Shown here piece by piece: positions 36,903-45,321 of a DNA stretch of 64,000 nt. The position numbers were made by a program, and so were the translations under genes. Under the pieces are notes generated by a model. The model ran no database searches. It had not been told where the DNA came from and saw nothing but the letters and a program-made list of their open reading frames with translations. The DNA comes from Streptomyces oryzae (GTDB taxonomy: Bacteria > Actinomycetota > Actinomycetes > Streptomycetales > Streptomycetaceae): the NCBI RefSeq assembly GCF_017676365.1, contig NZ_JADKMA010000002.1, positions 38,401 through 102,400 of the forward strand, read 5' to 3'. Position 1 is the first letter of the stretch. Each line of letters begins with the position of its first letter.

Positions 36903-38258
36903 ATGCCCGAAGCCAGCGCGTCAGCGCCCGCGTCCGACCAGCTCGCCGCCTCCCTGGTGGGGGAGGAGTACGAGGTCGAGGTCGGTCCTGTGGCGCACGG
37001 CGGCCACTGCGTCGCCCGTACGGAGAGCGGCCAGGTGCTCTTCGTACGGCACACGCTGCCCGGCGAGCGGGTGGTGGCACGGGTGACCGAGGGCCGCGCC
37101 GACTCCCGCTTCCTGCGGGCCGACGCGGTGCGGATCCTCGACCCCGCGAAGGACCGTGTCGAGGCCCCCTGCCCCTTCTCCGGCCCCGGACGCTGCGGCG
37201 GCTGCGACTGGCAGCACGTCAAGCCCGGCGCACAGCGCCGGTTCAAGGCCGAGGTGCTCACCGAACAGCTGCAGCGGCTGGCCGGTATGACCCCCGAGGA
37301 CGTCTCCTGGGACGGCACCGTCGAGCCCGCGCCCGGTGACAAGGTCGCTCCCGGCGAGGTACCCGCCTGGCGCACCCGGGTGCGCTACACCATCGACGAC
37401 GAGGGCCACGCCGGGCTGCTCAAGCACCGCTCGCATGAGGTCCAGCGCATCGACCACTGCCTGATCGCCGCGCCCGGCGTGGAGGAGCTGGGCATCGAGG
37501 CCCGCGAGTGGCCGCAGATCGCCACCGTCGACGCGATCGCCGCCACCGGCTCCGCCGACCGGCAGGTCGTCCTCACCCCGCGCCCCGGCGGCCGGCTTCC
37601 GCTGGTGGAGCTGAACCGCGAGGTTTCCGTGCTTCGCGTCGGCGAGAAGGACCGGGCCGTGCACCGCGTACACGGCCGGGACTTCGTCCGCGAGCGCGCG
37701 GACGGCCGCACCTGGCGGGTCGGCGAGGGCGGCTTCTGGCAGGTGCACCCGCAAGCCGCCGATCTCCTCGTCGACGCCGTGATGCGCGGGCTGACCCCGC
37801 GCAAGGGCGAGACGGCGCTCGATCTGTACTGCGGCGTCGGCCTGTTCGCTGGAGCGCTGGCCGACCGCATCGGCGAGAAGGGCGCGGTGCTCGGCATCGA
37901 GGCGGGCAAGCGGGCCGTGGCCGACGCCCGCAAGAACCTCCAGGACTTCCCGCGCGTCCGCATCGAGCACGGCAAGGTCGAGAAGGTCCTCCCGCGCACC
38001 GGCATCACCGAGGCCGACCTCGTCGTCCTCGACCCGCCCCGCACCGGCGCCGGCAAGCAACTCGTCAACCACGTCGCGGGCCTCGGCCCCCGCCGCATCG
38101 CCTACGTCGCCTGCGACCCGGCCGCCCTCGCCCGCGACCTCTCCTACTTCGCCACCGCCGGCTACCGCCCCCGCTTCCTCCGCGCCTTCGACCTCTTCCC
38201 GATGACGCAGCACATGGAGTGCGTGGCGATTCTGGAGCCTGCCGGGAAAGCGGCCTGA
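36903..38258 (+). CDS. TrmA/RlmD-type class I SAM-dependent RNA (uracil-5-)methyltransferase
   Basis: A 451-residue enzyme with an N-terminal TRAM domain (about 18-78), a cysteine cluster C90, C98, C101 (CPFSGPGRCGGCDW) plus a distal Cys near 188 for a [4Fe-4S] cluster, and a C-terminal methyltransferase domain with LDLYCGVGLFAGALADR. The catalytic motif is YVACDPAALARDL (C404). It methylates uridines in rRNA or tRNA. The last 17 codons form one copy of a 51-bp direct repeat whose second copy lies 6.4 kb downstream, so the present C-terminus (EPAGKAA) may have been supplied by an inserted element. Confidence 0.92.
   Translation: MPEASASAPASDQLAASLVGEEYEVEVGPVAHGGHCVARTESGQVLFVRHTLPGERVVARVTEGRADSRFLRADAVRILDPAKDRVEAPCPFSGPGRCGGCDWQHVKPGAQRRFKAEVLTEQLQRLAGMTPEDVSWDGTVEPAPGDKVAPGEVPAWRTRVRYTIDDEGHAGLLKHRSHEVQRIDHCLIAAPGVEELGIEAREWPQIATVDAIAATGSADRQVVLTPRPGGRLPLVELNREVSVLRVGEKDRAVHRVHGRDFVRERADGRTWRVGEGGFWQVHPQAADLLVDAVMRGLTPRKGETALDLYCGVGLFAGALADRIGEKGAVLGIEAGKRAVADARKNLQDFPRVRIEHGKVEKVLPRTGITEADLVVLDPPRTGAGKQLVNHVAGLGPRRIAYVACDPAALARDLSYFATAGYRPRFLRAFDLFPMTQHMECVAILEPAGKAA
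38189..38239 (+). repeat. 51-bp direct repeat, left copy (attL-like)
   Basis: 49 of 51 bases equal 44634-44684, with a 43-bp identical core from TCTTCCCGATGACG to GGCGATTCTGGA. It codes for the end of the RNA methyltransferase (DLFPMTQHMECVAILEP). Confidence 0.9.
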
Positions 38259-38272
38259 CCTGCGGGTTCATA
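38255..38272 (+). repeat. Arm-like repeat A
   Basis: CTGACCTGCGGGTTCATA, 16 bp after the left 51-bp repeat; it contains the methyltransferase stop codon. Related copies are at 38345 and 44603, all in the same orientation. Confidence 0.5.
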
Positions 38273-38582
38273 GCGTAGGTGAGTCGCTCGACCTGTTCCG
38301 TTCCGTGCAGCGTTCGAGCGAACGAATTGCCCGTTGAGACCTTCCTGACCTGCGAATTCGTAAGGGAGACACCTGCATCGGCGGCGCCTTCTCGCCGCGT
38401 CGACCGTCTCACCCACGCCGTCGAGCGCGGCGACGAGCACCTCGTGGCACTGTCTGCGGAGGGCGAGGATCCGGGTGCCGTCGTTGACCGGGCCAGCGGA
38501 AACCGGGCCCCGCTTCGCGTACCGGGACAGCCCGGCGCACGGGCCGGTCGTCGAGCTGATCAAACAGGCCGGCCCGTGATCG
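38259..38582. other. Non-coding stretch at the left end of the island
   Basis: 324 bp between the methyltransferase and esterase stop codons. It contains repeats A and B. Frames crossing it show no family resemblance; a plus-strand frame from 38279 is judged spurious. Confidence 0.5.
38345..38362 (+). repeat. Arm-like repeat B
   Basis: CTGACCTGCGAATTCGTA, matching repeat A at 15 of 18 positions, 90 bp further in. Confidence 0.45.
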
Positions 38583-40070
38583 TCAGCCCGCGGACGGACT
38601 CGGTTCGGGGCGCCGTCCCGGGACGGCCTCCCACTCCTCTGCGATGCGCATGAGTGGTCCGTTCCCCCGCTCGTACGGAGCCCAGCCCGGGTCTCCGGTC
38701 GTGGCGAAGGCGATCCATGCCGCGTGTGTGCGGGTGGCGAGTTCGGCCGGCGGCGTCCCGGCACCGAGCAGGTTGTGGGGACCGAGCAGACCGGGCTGGT
38801 CGGTCACATCGAAGACGAAGGGCACCTCGACGGTGTGCGCCGCGCCCAGTTCACCGCCCAGAGCGGGAGAACGCCAGGCGAACTCGTAGCGGAAGGTACG
38901 GGAACCCTTGTGTGCGGCATGCGCGTCGGCGAGGTCGCGGCTGCCGGCGACGAACAGGGCCTCGGCGATGAGGGCGGAGCGCAGTTCGCCGGCCGTGCCT
39001 CCTGGACGGCTGCGGCGGAAGGACGCGACATACCGCGCGGGGTCGGGGCGGAACAGGGCGGCGGTGGCCTCCACATCGGCCATGGTCGACGTGCCGAGCG
39101 CGCCGAACGGGGCCAGGTAGAGATTGCCCTCCTCGGCGTTCGTGCCGATCAGCAAGTCCACGCTCGCGCCCGCTCCGTCGGCGACGGCGTCGGCGGGCTG
39201 ACGGTCGAGCACCACGCTGAACGGGCTGAGCCCGATGAGCGGATCGCCGGCGGTCGTCGTGCGCAAGTCGATCCCTGACAGGCCCGGCATGATTTCGACG
39301 AGACGTTCGTCGGTGATTCGCGCGAACGCCTCGGCGTACGGTGCGACACCCAGCTTCACGGCCGCGGCGGCCGTCACCCGCGCCGCCTGCTCGGGCGTGA
39401 ACGCCCCCCGTCCGTTGCCGCTCTGGACGATCGCGCGCGCGACGAGTCCCTCTGCCGCGGGATCGGCCAGGACGGCACAGGTGAGGGTGGCACCGGCCGA
39501 CTGACCGAACAGCGTGACGTTCCCGGGATCCCCGCCGAAGGCGGCGATGTTCTCCCGCACCCAGCGCAGGGCTTGGAGCACGTCGAGCAGACCCCGGTTG
39601 CGGGGGGCTCCGGACAGGTCGAGGAAGCCGGGGATGCCGAGCCGGTAGTTCACGGTGACCAGCACGACGCCGTCACGGGCGAAGCGGCTGCCGTCGTAGA
39701 GGGACGACCGGTTGGAACCGGCGACGAAGGCGCCGCCGTGCACGAACACCATGACCGGCGCACCGGGCCGCGCGGTCCGGGGTGCCCAGACGTTGACGGT
39801 GAGGTATTCCGGCCCTCGTACCCATCCGGACCCGAAGTAGGCCGTCATCTCCAGTGTGCCGAGGCGGCGCGGCGCCTGCGGCGCGGTCGGTCCCCATTTC
39901 GTGGCGTCCAGAACCCCCTCCCACGGATCGTGCGGTCGCGGGGCCGCGAAACGGGCCGCGCCGACGGGAGGCGCGGCGTAGGGAACACCGAGGAACACGG
40001 CGTGGTCGTCGCTCAGGGTGCCACGGACCGCGCCCTGCGCGGTTTGCACGACGAGGTTGCGGTCGGTCAA
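38583..40070 (-). CDS. Carboxylesterase type B (alpha/beta hydrolase)
   Basis: A 495-residue esterase of the carboxylesterase/cholinesterase family. Features: oxyanion-hole MVFVHGGAFVAGS, nucleophile S191 in LFGQSAGATLTC, the acid residue in IGTNAEEGNLY, and a histidine in GAAHTVEVPFVF. No signal peptide is seen, so it is likely cytoplasmic. It is the last gene of a leftward group (MBL hydrolase, remnant, esterase) and may share its transcript. Substrate unknown. Confidence 0.9.
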   Translation of the reverse strand: MTDRNLVVQTAQGAVRGTLSDDHAVFLGVPYAAPPVGAARFAAPRPHDPWEGVLDATKWGPTAPQAPRRLGTLEMTAYFGSGWVRGPEYLTVNVWAPRTARPGAPVMVFVHGGAFVAGSNRSSLYDGSRFARDGVVLVTVNYRLGIPGFLDLSGAPRNRGLLDVLQALRWVRENIAAFGGDPGNVTLFGQSAGATLTCAVLADPAAEGLVARAIVQSGNGRGAFTPEQAARVTAAAAVKLGVAPYAEAFARITDERLVEIMPGLSGIDLRTTTAGDPLIGLSPFSVVLDRQPADAVADGAGASVDLLIGTNAEEGNLYLAPFGALGTSTMADVEATAALFRPDPARYVASFRRSRPGGTAGELRSALIAEALFVAGSRDLADAHAAHKGSRTFRYEFAWRSPALGGELGAAHTVEVPFVFDVTDQPGLLGPHNLLGAGTPPAELATRTHAAWIAFATTGDPGWAPYERGNGPLMRIAEEWEAVPGRRPEPSPSAG

Positions 40071-40151
40071 CGGAATCTCCTTGCCGGTCGGTGAGTCGGT
40101 GAGTCCGGCAGGGCTGTCCGGGGAGGCTGCCGGGTGCGTGACGGTGCGGTC

Positions 40152-40330
40152 TCAGACCGCCGGGTTGCCGAAGACCCAGCGGGCGATGTTCGAGACGGTG
40201 CTCAGCAGGTCGTACGCCCGCCCTGGACAGCCGCGACCCAGGCTCGTCGGGTGACGCGGTAGCCGGACATGTCGAGGACCGCGGTCGTGTTCTCCGGGTT
40301 CCTGGGCAACGTGGTGGACGAGGGGGTTCC
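40152..40330 (-). pseudogene. Frameshifted small gene remnant
   Basis: Between the MBL hydrolase and esterase, one frame reads ENTTAVLDMSGYRVTRRAWV and continues to VAAVQG; the adjacent frame then reads AYDLLSTVSNIARWVFGNPA and ends with a stop at 40152. The two halves join into one sensible protein if two bases are removed near 40221. A good AAGGAGG lies upstream, but no ATG/GTG at normal spacing is seen. I do not recognise the family. A pair of overlapping noise frames is the alternative. Confidence 0.35.
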
Positions 40331-40353
40331 TCCTTGCAGGACGGGCGGTCGGA

Positions 40354-41301
40354 TCAGGTGCGGGAGAACGGCGCCCAGTTGGTCAGCTCGAAGCCGGAAC
40401 CCCGGCGGCGCATTTCGAAGGCACCGTGTCCGGGCAGGTGCGCCGGGAGCACGAGGGCGTTGTTGTCCGCGGCGTGCGCGAACATGCGCGCACGGCTGGC
40501 GCGAGCACCGTCCTCGTCCTCTTCGAAGCAGCTGTTGATGTGCGGCTCGTGCACCTGGATCGCGCCGTGCAGAAGGTCGCCGGCGAAGATCGCGCGGTCG
40601 CCCCCGGACTCCAGGTGGATGATCGAGGCGCCGGGGGTGTGGCCGGGTGCCGATTCGAGGCGGAGGTGGGAGTCGATGGTGTAGGACTCGTCCCAGGTCT
40701 CCACCAGACCGGCCTCGACGACCGGGTCGATGCTGTCCTCGTAGACGTTCTGGTTGCCCCGCCCGAATACCGTGTTGTGGAGGTTCTCGGGCCTCCAGTA
40801 CTCGAAGTCACGCTGCGGCATGAGGTAGGTCGCGTTGGGGAAGGTGGGGACCCAGTCGCGGCCTTCTAGCCGGGTGTTCCAGCCGACGTGGTCGTCGTGC
40901 AGGTGGGTGTTGACGACGATGTCGACGTCTTCGGGCCGCACGCCGACAGCGGCGAGATTCGCCAGGTAGTCGGTGCTCAGATAGGACCAGATCGGTTGCA
41001 GCGGGCGGTACTTGTCATTACCCGCGCCGGTGTCGATCAGGATGATCCTGCCCTCGCTGCGCAGCACCCAGGACTGGGTGGCGGCTCGGGTGAGATCGGT
41101 GTCCGGCTCCCAGTGGTGGGGCGCCAGCATCTCGGTGTGCCGCTGCCACTCCTCGGGCTTGCTGCCGGGGAAGAAGACATCCGTCGTCATCGGAGTGGTG
41201 TCGGAGTACTCCATGACGCGGTGGATCCGCACCTCACCGAGTTCGATGGTGCTCACCGTCGGCGTCCCGGTCTCGGTGGACGGGGAGGAATGGGGGGTCA
41301 T
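40354..41301 (-). CDS. Metallo-beta-lactamase-fold hydrolase (lactonase-like)
   Basis: A 315-residue MBL-fold protein. The metal motif is THLHDDHVGWN (H133, H135, D137, H138), followed by a later histidine in APGHTPGAS, an Asp in IFAGDLLHG and a His in PAHLPGHG, so all five to seven ligands are present. This ligand set is shared by N-acyl-homoserine lactonases and many other MBL hydrolases. GAAGGAG precedes the ATG. It is divergent from the LAL regulator with 303 bp between, and heads the leftward operon. Confidence 0.85.
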   Translation of the reverse strand: MTPHSSPSTETGTPTVSTIELGEVRIHRVMEYSDTTPMTTDVFFPGSKPEEWQRHTEMLAPHHWEPDTDLTRAATQSWVLRSEGRIILIDTGAGNDKYRPLQPIWSYLSTDYLANLAAVGVRPEDVDIVVNTHLHDDHVGWNTRLEGRDWVPTFPNATYLMPQRDFEYWRPENLHNTVFGRGNQNVYEDSIDPVVEAGLVETWDESYTIDSHLRLESAPGHTPGASIIHLESGGDRAIFAGDLLHGAIQVHEPHINSCFEEDEDGARASRARMFAHAADNNALVLPAHLPGHGAFEMRRRGSGFELTNWAPFSRT

Positions 41302-41604
41302 TGTTCTCCTTCGAAGGTTCGGACGTCTTCCAGCCTGCGAGCATGCGGTGCCTCGGAGGTATCGGACACATGACTGCACTTCTCCGGGGTGGCGGGCCCG
41401 CGGCCGTCCCCGGTGCGGACGGGCAGGCGCGCGTGGGGCTTCATGTCCACGGTGGCCCGCAGGGTCCTGGGCGCCGACCGCAGGCGCCGTCCGTCATGTG
41501 ACTGCACCCGGGGTACACCGAGAACGCCCTGGTAGCGTCGATGCGCGGGATGCGGTGATCGGAGGCGTAGCGCCCTGGAAGATCCCGCCACATCTGGAGA
41601 ACCG
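41302..41604. promoter_or_regulatory. Divergent control region, MBL hydrolase / LAL regulator
   Basis: 303 bp between divergent starts. TGACTGCAC occurs twice in direct orientation, at 41371-41379 and 41499-41507, each preceded by CA-rich sequence with CAT; these could be regulator sites. No gene is seen. Confidence 0.4.
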
Positions 41605-44445
41605 GTGGACGAGTACACAGTGACAACCGCCTGCGGCCTCAGCGGCACCGCCGTGATCAGAGAAGCCGAGTTGGACAGGCTGGTCGCAGCGGTGACCACG
41701 CCGCGTGCGGCGGAGTCCGTGACGAGGCCGGTGGACGCTCTGCTGACCGTGGTGGGAGAGTTCGGAGCGGGCAAGACCACCCTGGTGGAGGCGGTCGTGG
41801 AGCGTTTCGCCGCGGACGGCGGCCGGGTACTCAGGGCCGACAGCAGCCAGTCCGAGACCCACCTGGCGTTGTCGGGGCTGCACCAGCTGCTACGTCCGGT
41901 CCGCGGGCGGATCGACGCCCTGCCTCTCAGGCAGCGCGGGGCGCTGCACGTCGCTTTCGGAATGGCGGAGCGAAGCGAGGCGCCGGACCCGATGCTCATC
42001 GGGACAGCGGTCCTCACCATGCTGTCGGACCTCGCCGCCGAGCGCCCGCTGCTGGTGGTCGTGGACGGCGCCCAGTGGGCCGACCGCGCCTCGCTGGACG
42101 CTCTCTCCTTCGCCGCCCGGCGTCTGGCCGGCGAACCGGTGACGCTGCTGGTCGCCACCAGGGACCCCACGTTGCGCGGGCTCGCCGCTCAGGAACCGAC
42201 CCTCACCCTGGAGCCCCTCGACCGCGGCGCGGCGGAACGGCTGCTGGACCTCCAACCGCGGGTGCCCGCCGGACTCACCCGGGCATCCATCCTCGACCAG
42301 GCCGAGGGCAACCCCCTCGCCCTGGTGGAACTGGCCCGGGCCGTCGGCGACCACGACAGCACGTCCCGCGCGATGCACGGCCCGCTTCCGGTCACCGAAC
42401 GGCTGGGGCGGGTCTACGCCGACCGGCTGGCCGCACTGCCCGCCGAGACGCGCCGCGCGGTGGTGCGCCTGGCCACCGTCGACAACGAGGACCCGTCGCA
42501 CACCGTGCTGTCCTGGCTTCCCGACATCGGCGATCCGGTGTGGGCGCCCGCCGAGGAGGCCGGACTCGTCCGGCGAAGCGGGGGACGACTGCGCTGCGAC
42601 CATCCGCTCTCCCGCCTCGCGATCTACCACACGGCCCCTGCCGAGGAGCGGCGCGCGGCGCACCTGGGGCTGGCCGAGCTGTTCGGCGACCAGGATCCCG
42701 ACCGGCACGCCTGGCACCTTGCCGCCGCTGCCTCCGGCCCGAGCGCGGCGGTTTCGGCCCGGCTCGAAGGCAGTGCGAACCGGGCACGTCACCGCAGTGG
42801 CTACGCGGCTGCCGCCCACATGCTGGAACGGGCCGCGGACCTGCACCCCGACCGGGGGGAGAGCACCCGGCTGCTGGCCGCCGCGACCAGTGCGGCGGTC
42901 CTGACCGGCAGGCTCGCCTCCGTCGAACGGCTGGCCGCACGCACCCGCGCCGCCACCGACGACCCGACGGCCGCTGCCCTCGCCGCCCTCCAGGTCGGCC
43001 GGCTCATGACACTGACCAGCTCGCACAACGCCGCCTTCGGACAGCTGATGCGCCCCGCCGCCGCCCTGGCCGACACCGATCCCGCGGCGGCGTCGGAGGC
43101 CCTGGCCGCCGCCGCTGTGGTGCGCTTCTACTCCGGTGACCCGGCCCAGTTGTACGAGATCGAACGCCTGCTGCCCCTGGCCTCGGCGCCCCCCGACCAC
43201 CGGCTCGGAGAGCGGGAGAGACTCCTGGCGGGCTGGGCCGGGGCCGTCGCGCATCCGGAGGCCGCCGACGCGCGCTTCGCTCTGCGGCTGCCCGCCCTGG
43301 CCGCGGTCGCGCGAGAGGAACCGCAGACGCTGATCCTGCTCGCCGCCGCGGCCTGGCTGCTGGACGAGACAGAACTGGCCGCGCGCACGTACGACGCGGC
43401 GCTCGCCTCGTGGACCGCGCAGGGACCGCTGCCGGACGGCCTCGGCGGGGCAGCCGCCCTCGCCTATCTGGAGCAGGGCCGGTGGGCCCGTGCGCAGACG
43501 GCCTGCGCCGAACTCGCGGCCGTCGCGTCGTCGGCCGGTCTCGATCACGCCGCAGCCTGTGCCGCGGCGACGGAGGCGCTGCTGTGCGCGCTGCGCGGTG
43601 ACGTGGCCGGGGCCCACGCCCGGGCGCGGTACGCCCTCTCGCTCGTCGACCCGCGGGAGAGCCGTTCCGTCCTCGTTCTCGCCCACCGCGCGCTGGGCAC
43701 CGCCGCCGCCGCGGAAGGCGATCACGAGACCGCCTACCAGCACTGTCGTGTGCTCTTCGACGACCGGGGCAACCCCACGCACTACCACCTCTCCTACCCG
43801 GCGTTGCCCGAGCTGGCGGCTGCCGCGGCCCGGGTCGGCCGTCGCGAGGAGGCCACCCGGATCGTGGACGGAGCCGAGCGGTCATTGGCGGACGCGGGCG
43901 CGCTGGCGCCGCGCAGGGCCGCGCTGGTCCGTCTGAGCCGGGCGGCGCTCGCCCCGGCCGAGGAGGCCGAGCACCACTTCACGGCGGCTCTGGAGAATCC
44001 CGCGCTCGCCCGCCGGCCTTTCGAGCGAGGCCAGGCGCTGCTCGCGTACGGGGAGTGGCTGCGCCGCCGCCGCCGTATCTCCGATGCCCGTCCGCCACTG
44101 GTCGACGCCGAGGCCGTCTTCCGGCGGCTGGCCGCGCAGCCCTGGGTGGCGCGGGCCCAGTCCGAACTCAGGGCCGCCGGTGCCCAGAGCGGCACCACGA
44201 GACCGGACTCCTTCGCCGGCCTCACGCCACAGCAGCAGCAGATCGTGCGGCTGGCGGCGCTCGGACTCACCAACCGTGAGGTGGCCGAGAAGCTGCATCT
44301 GTCCCCGCGTACCGTCAGCTCGCACCTTTACCGAGCGTTTCCCAAGCTGGGCATCACCGTGCGCTCCCAACTCAGGCATGTGGTCGATGCCATGACCGCC
44401 GGCAGCGAGGCGGGTCGGGACACCGACGCGAGGGGCAGGGCATGA
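41605..44445 (+). CDS. LAL-type (large ATP-binding LuxR-family) transcriptional regulator
   Basis: A 946-residue STAND-ATPase regulator. The Walker A is GEFGAGKTT (51-59), the Walker B RPLLVVVDGAQWAD (about 147-160), then a helical TPR-like middle region, and a C-terminal LuxR helix-turn-helix (about 868-930: LTPQQQQIVRLAALGLTNRE, LHLSPRTVSSHLYRAFPKLG). Such proteins are usually pathway-specific activators. GGAG lies 7 nt before the GTG. The obvious target is the divergent hydrolase operon. No effector can be inferred. Confidence 0.92.
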   Translation: MDEYTVTTACGLSGTAVIREAELDRLVAAVTTPRAAESVTRPVDALLTVVGEFGAGKTTLVEAVVERFAADGGRVLRADSSQSETHLALSGLHQLLRPVRGRIDALPLRQRGALHVAFGMAERSEAPDPMLIGTAVLTMLSDLAAERPLLVVVDGAQWADRASLDALSFAARRLAGEPVTLLVATRDPTLRGLAAQEPTLTLEPLDRGAAERLLDLQPRVPAGLTRASILDQAEGNPLALVELARAVGDHDSTSRAMHGPLPVTERLGRVYADRLAALPAETRRAVVRLATVDNEDPSHTVLSWLPDIGDPVWAPAEEAGLVRRSGGRLRCDHPLSRLAIYHTAPAEERRAAHLGLAELFGDQDPDRHAWHLAAAASGPSAAVSARLEGSANRARHRSGYAAAAHMLERAADLHPDRGESTRLLAAATSAAVLTGRLASVERLAARTRAATDDPTAAALAALQVGRLMTLTSSHNAAFGQLMRPAAALADTDPAAASEALAAAAVVRFYSGDPAQLYEIERLLPLASAPPDHRLGERERLLAGWAGAVAHPEAADARFALRLPALAAVAREEPQTLILLAAAAWLLDETELAARTYDAALASWTAQGPLPDGLGGAAALAYLEQGRWARAQTACAELAAVASSAGLDHAAACAAATEALLCALRGDVAGAHARARYALSLVDPRESRSVLVLAHRALGTAAAAEGDHETAYQHCRVLFDDRGNPTHYHLSYPALPELAAAAARVGRREEATRIVDGAERSLADAGALAPRRAALVRLSRAALAPAEEAEHHFTAALENPALARRPFERGQALLAYGEWLRRRRRISDARPPLVDAEAVFRRLAAQPWVARAQSELRAAGAQSGTTRPDSFAGLTPQQQQIVRLAALGLTNREVAEKLHLSPRTVSSHLYRAFPKLGITVRSQLRHVVDAMTAGSEAGRDTDARGRA

Positions 44446-44602
44446 TCGCCGCGCACCACGGCTGGCGGTCCAGCCGGGATCTCGGGAGAAGAGGCAGTCC
44501 TGTCGGCACCGCGCCGTGAGCGGACGAGCAATGTGCGGGAGGCATGACGCTCGTTTGACGCTCCGAGCCTTGACACGTGGGAAGTGGGGGCGAAGCATGG
44601 GC

Positions 44603-44620
44603 GTGACCTGCGGTTTTGTT
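44603..44620 (+). repeat. Arm-like repeat C
   Basis: GTGACCTGCGGTTTTGTT, sharing TGACCTGCG with repeats A and B, 14 bp before the right 51-bp repeat. Confidence 0.4.
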
Positions 44621-44633
44621 GCAGTGCACGCTG

Positions 44634-44703
44634 CGACGTCTTCCCGATGACGCAGCACATGGAGTGCGTGGCGATTCTGGAACCGGTGGCCAAGGACTCC
44701 TGA
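44634..44703 (+). pseudogene. Detached 3' end of the RNA methyltransferase gene (attR-like repeat copy)
   Basis: 44634-44684 repeats 38189-38239 with two mismatches. Reading on in frame gives DVFPMTQHMECVAILEPVAKDS and a stop at 44703, an alternative and plausible methyltransferase C-terminus. Sequence left of 44634 has no similarity to the gene. This is what integration into the 3' end of a gene leaves behind. Confidence 0.8.
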
Positions 44704-44763
44704 ACTGCGTATACGGACTGCTCACAGCCGCCCTCACCTCATGTGCTCAGCCTCGGGGTTGTA

Positions 44764-45321
44764 ATGTCCGCGGGGATGGACGGCTCAGCAGGAGAACCTC
44801 AGCCGCCGTGGGATGCCGTGGCCGGGCTGGTGCGGGCGGCGCGGGCAGGCGATGCGCTGGCGATGGACGAGGTGCTGACCGTGGTGACGCCGTATGTGAC
44901 CCGGCTGTGCCGGCCGATCGCCCTGTCGCATTGCGAGGATGCCGTCCAGGATGCGCTGACCGCGGTCTTCGTCGGGATGCGGGGGCTGCGCGATCCCCAG
45001 GCGTTCTACGGCTGGGTACGCACCGTCACCGTGCGCGAGGCGGTGCGGGTGGCGCGGCGCACCGCCGTCGAGCAGGCCGTCGACCCCGACGAAGTCGCCC
45101 GCCTGCGCGGTCTCGTCGGCGTCGGTGACGCCGAGCTGTCGGCACAGGTGAGGGATGTGCTTGCGCGGATGCCCGTGCATCACCGCGCCGTGCTCGTCCT
45201 GCGCGAGCTTGAGGAGCTTGATGAACGAAGTGCGGCCGAGGTACTGGGCATCGCGCCGGGCACCGTCAAGTCGCGGCTGCACCGCGCCCGTTCGGCATTC
45301 CGGAAGGCGTGGCAGCAATGA
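44764..45321 (+). CDS. ECF-type RNA polymerase sigma factor
   Basis: A 185-residue sigma-70-family protein. Region 2 lies at about 25-95 (EDAVQDALTAVFVGMRGLRD, FYGWVRTVTVREAVRVARR), and region 4 at about 130-180 (LARMPVHHRAVLVLRELEEL, LGIAPGTVKSRLHRARSAFR). No anti-sigma gene with a membrane helix follows; instead a small SRPBCC-like gene overlaps by ATGA. The start is uncertain: ATG 44764 or ATG 44776 (the latter would be almost leaderless after TGTAAT). Confidence 0.87.
   Translation: MSAGMDGSAGEPQPPWDAVAGLVRAARAGDALAMDEVLTVVTPYVTRLCRPIALSHCEDAVQDALTAVFVGMRGLRDPQAFYGWVRTVTVREAVRVARRTAVEQAVDPDEVARLRGLVGVGDAELSAQVRDVLARMPVHHRAVLVLRELEELDERSAAEVLGIAPGTVKSRLHRARSAFRKAWQQ

Larger units (their letters stand above)
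38240..44633. mobile_element. Putative integrase-less genomic island (CIME-like)
   Basis: Segment between two copies of the 3' end of the RNA methyltransferase gene. It holds a carboxylesterase, a frameshifted remnant, an MBL-fold hydrolase and a LAL regulator, none of which belongs to the conserved neighbourhood. Repeats of TGACCTGCG stand just inside both ends. No integrase, excisionase or conjugation gene is visible, so it is either a degraded element or one mobilised in trans. The repeat is direct observation; the mechanism is inference. Confidence 0.55.
44446..44763. other. Right end of the island and start of resumed backbone
   Basis: 318 bp with no intact gene. It contains the third arm-like repeat, the second 51-bp repeat, and the region before the sigma-factor start. 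Confidence 0.5.

Noticed and set aside
38279..38653. Plus-strand 124-residue frame at the left end of the island
   Set aside because: It crosses into the esterase gene antisense, has no domain or ribosome-binding site, and covers the arm-like repeats.
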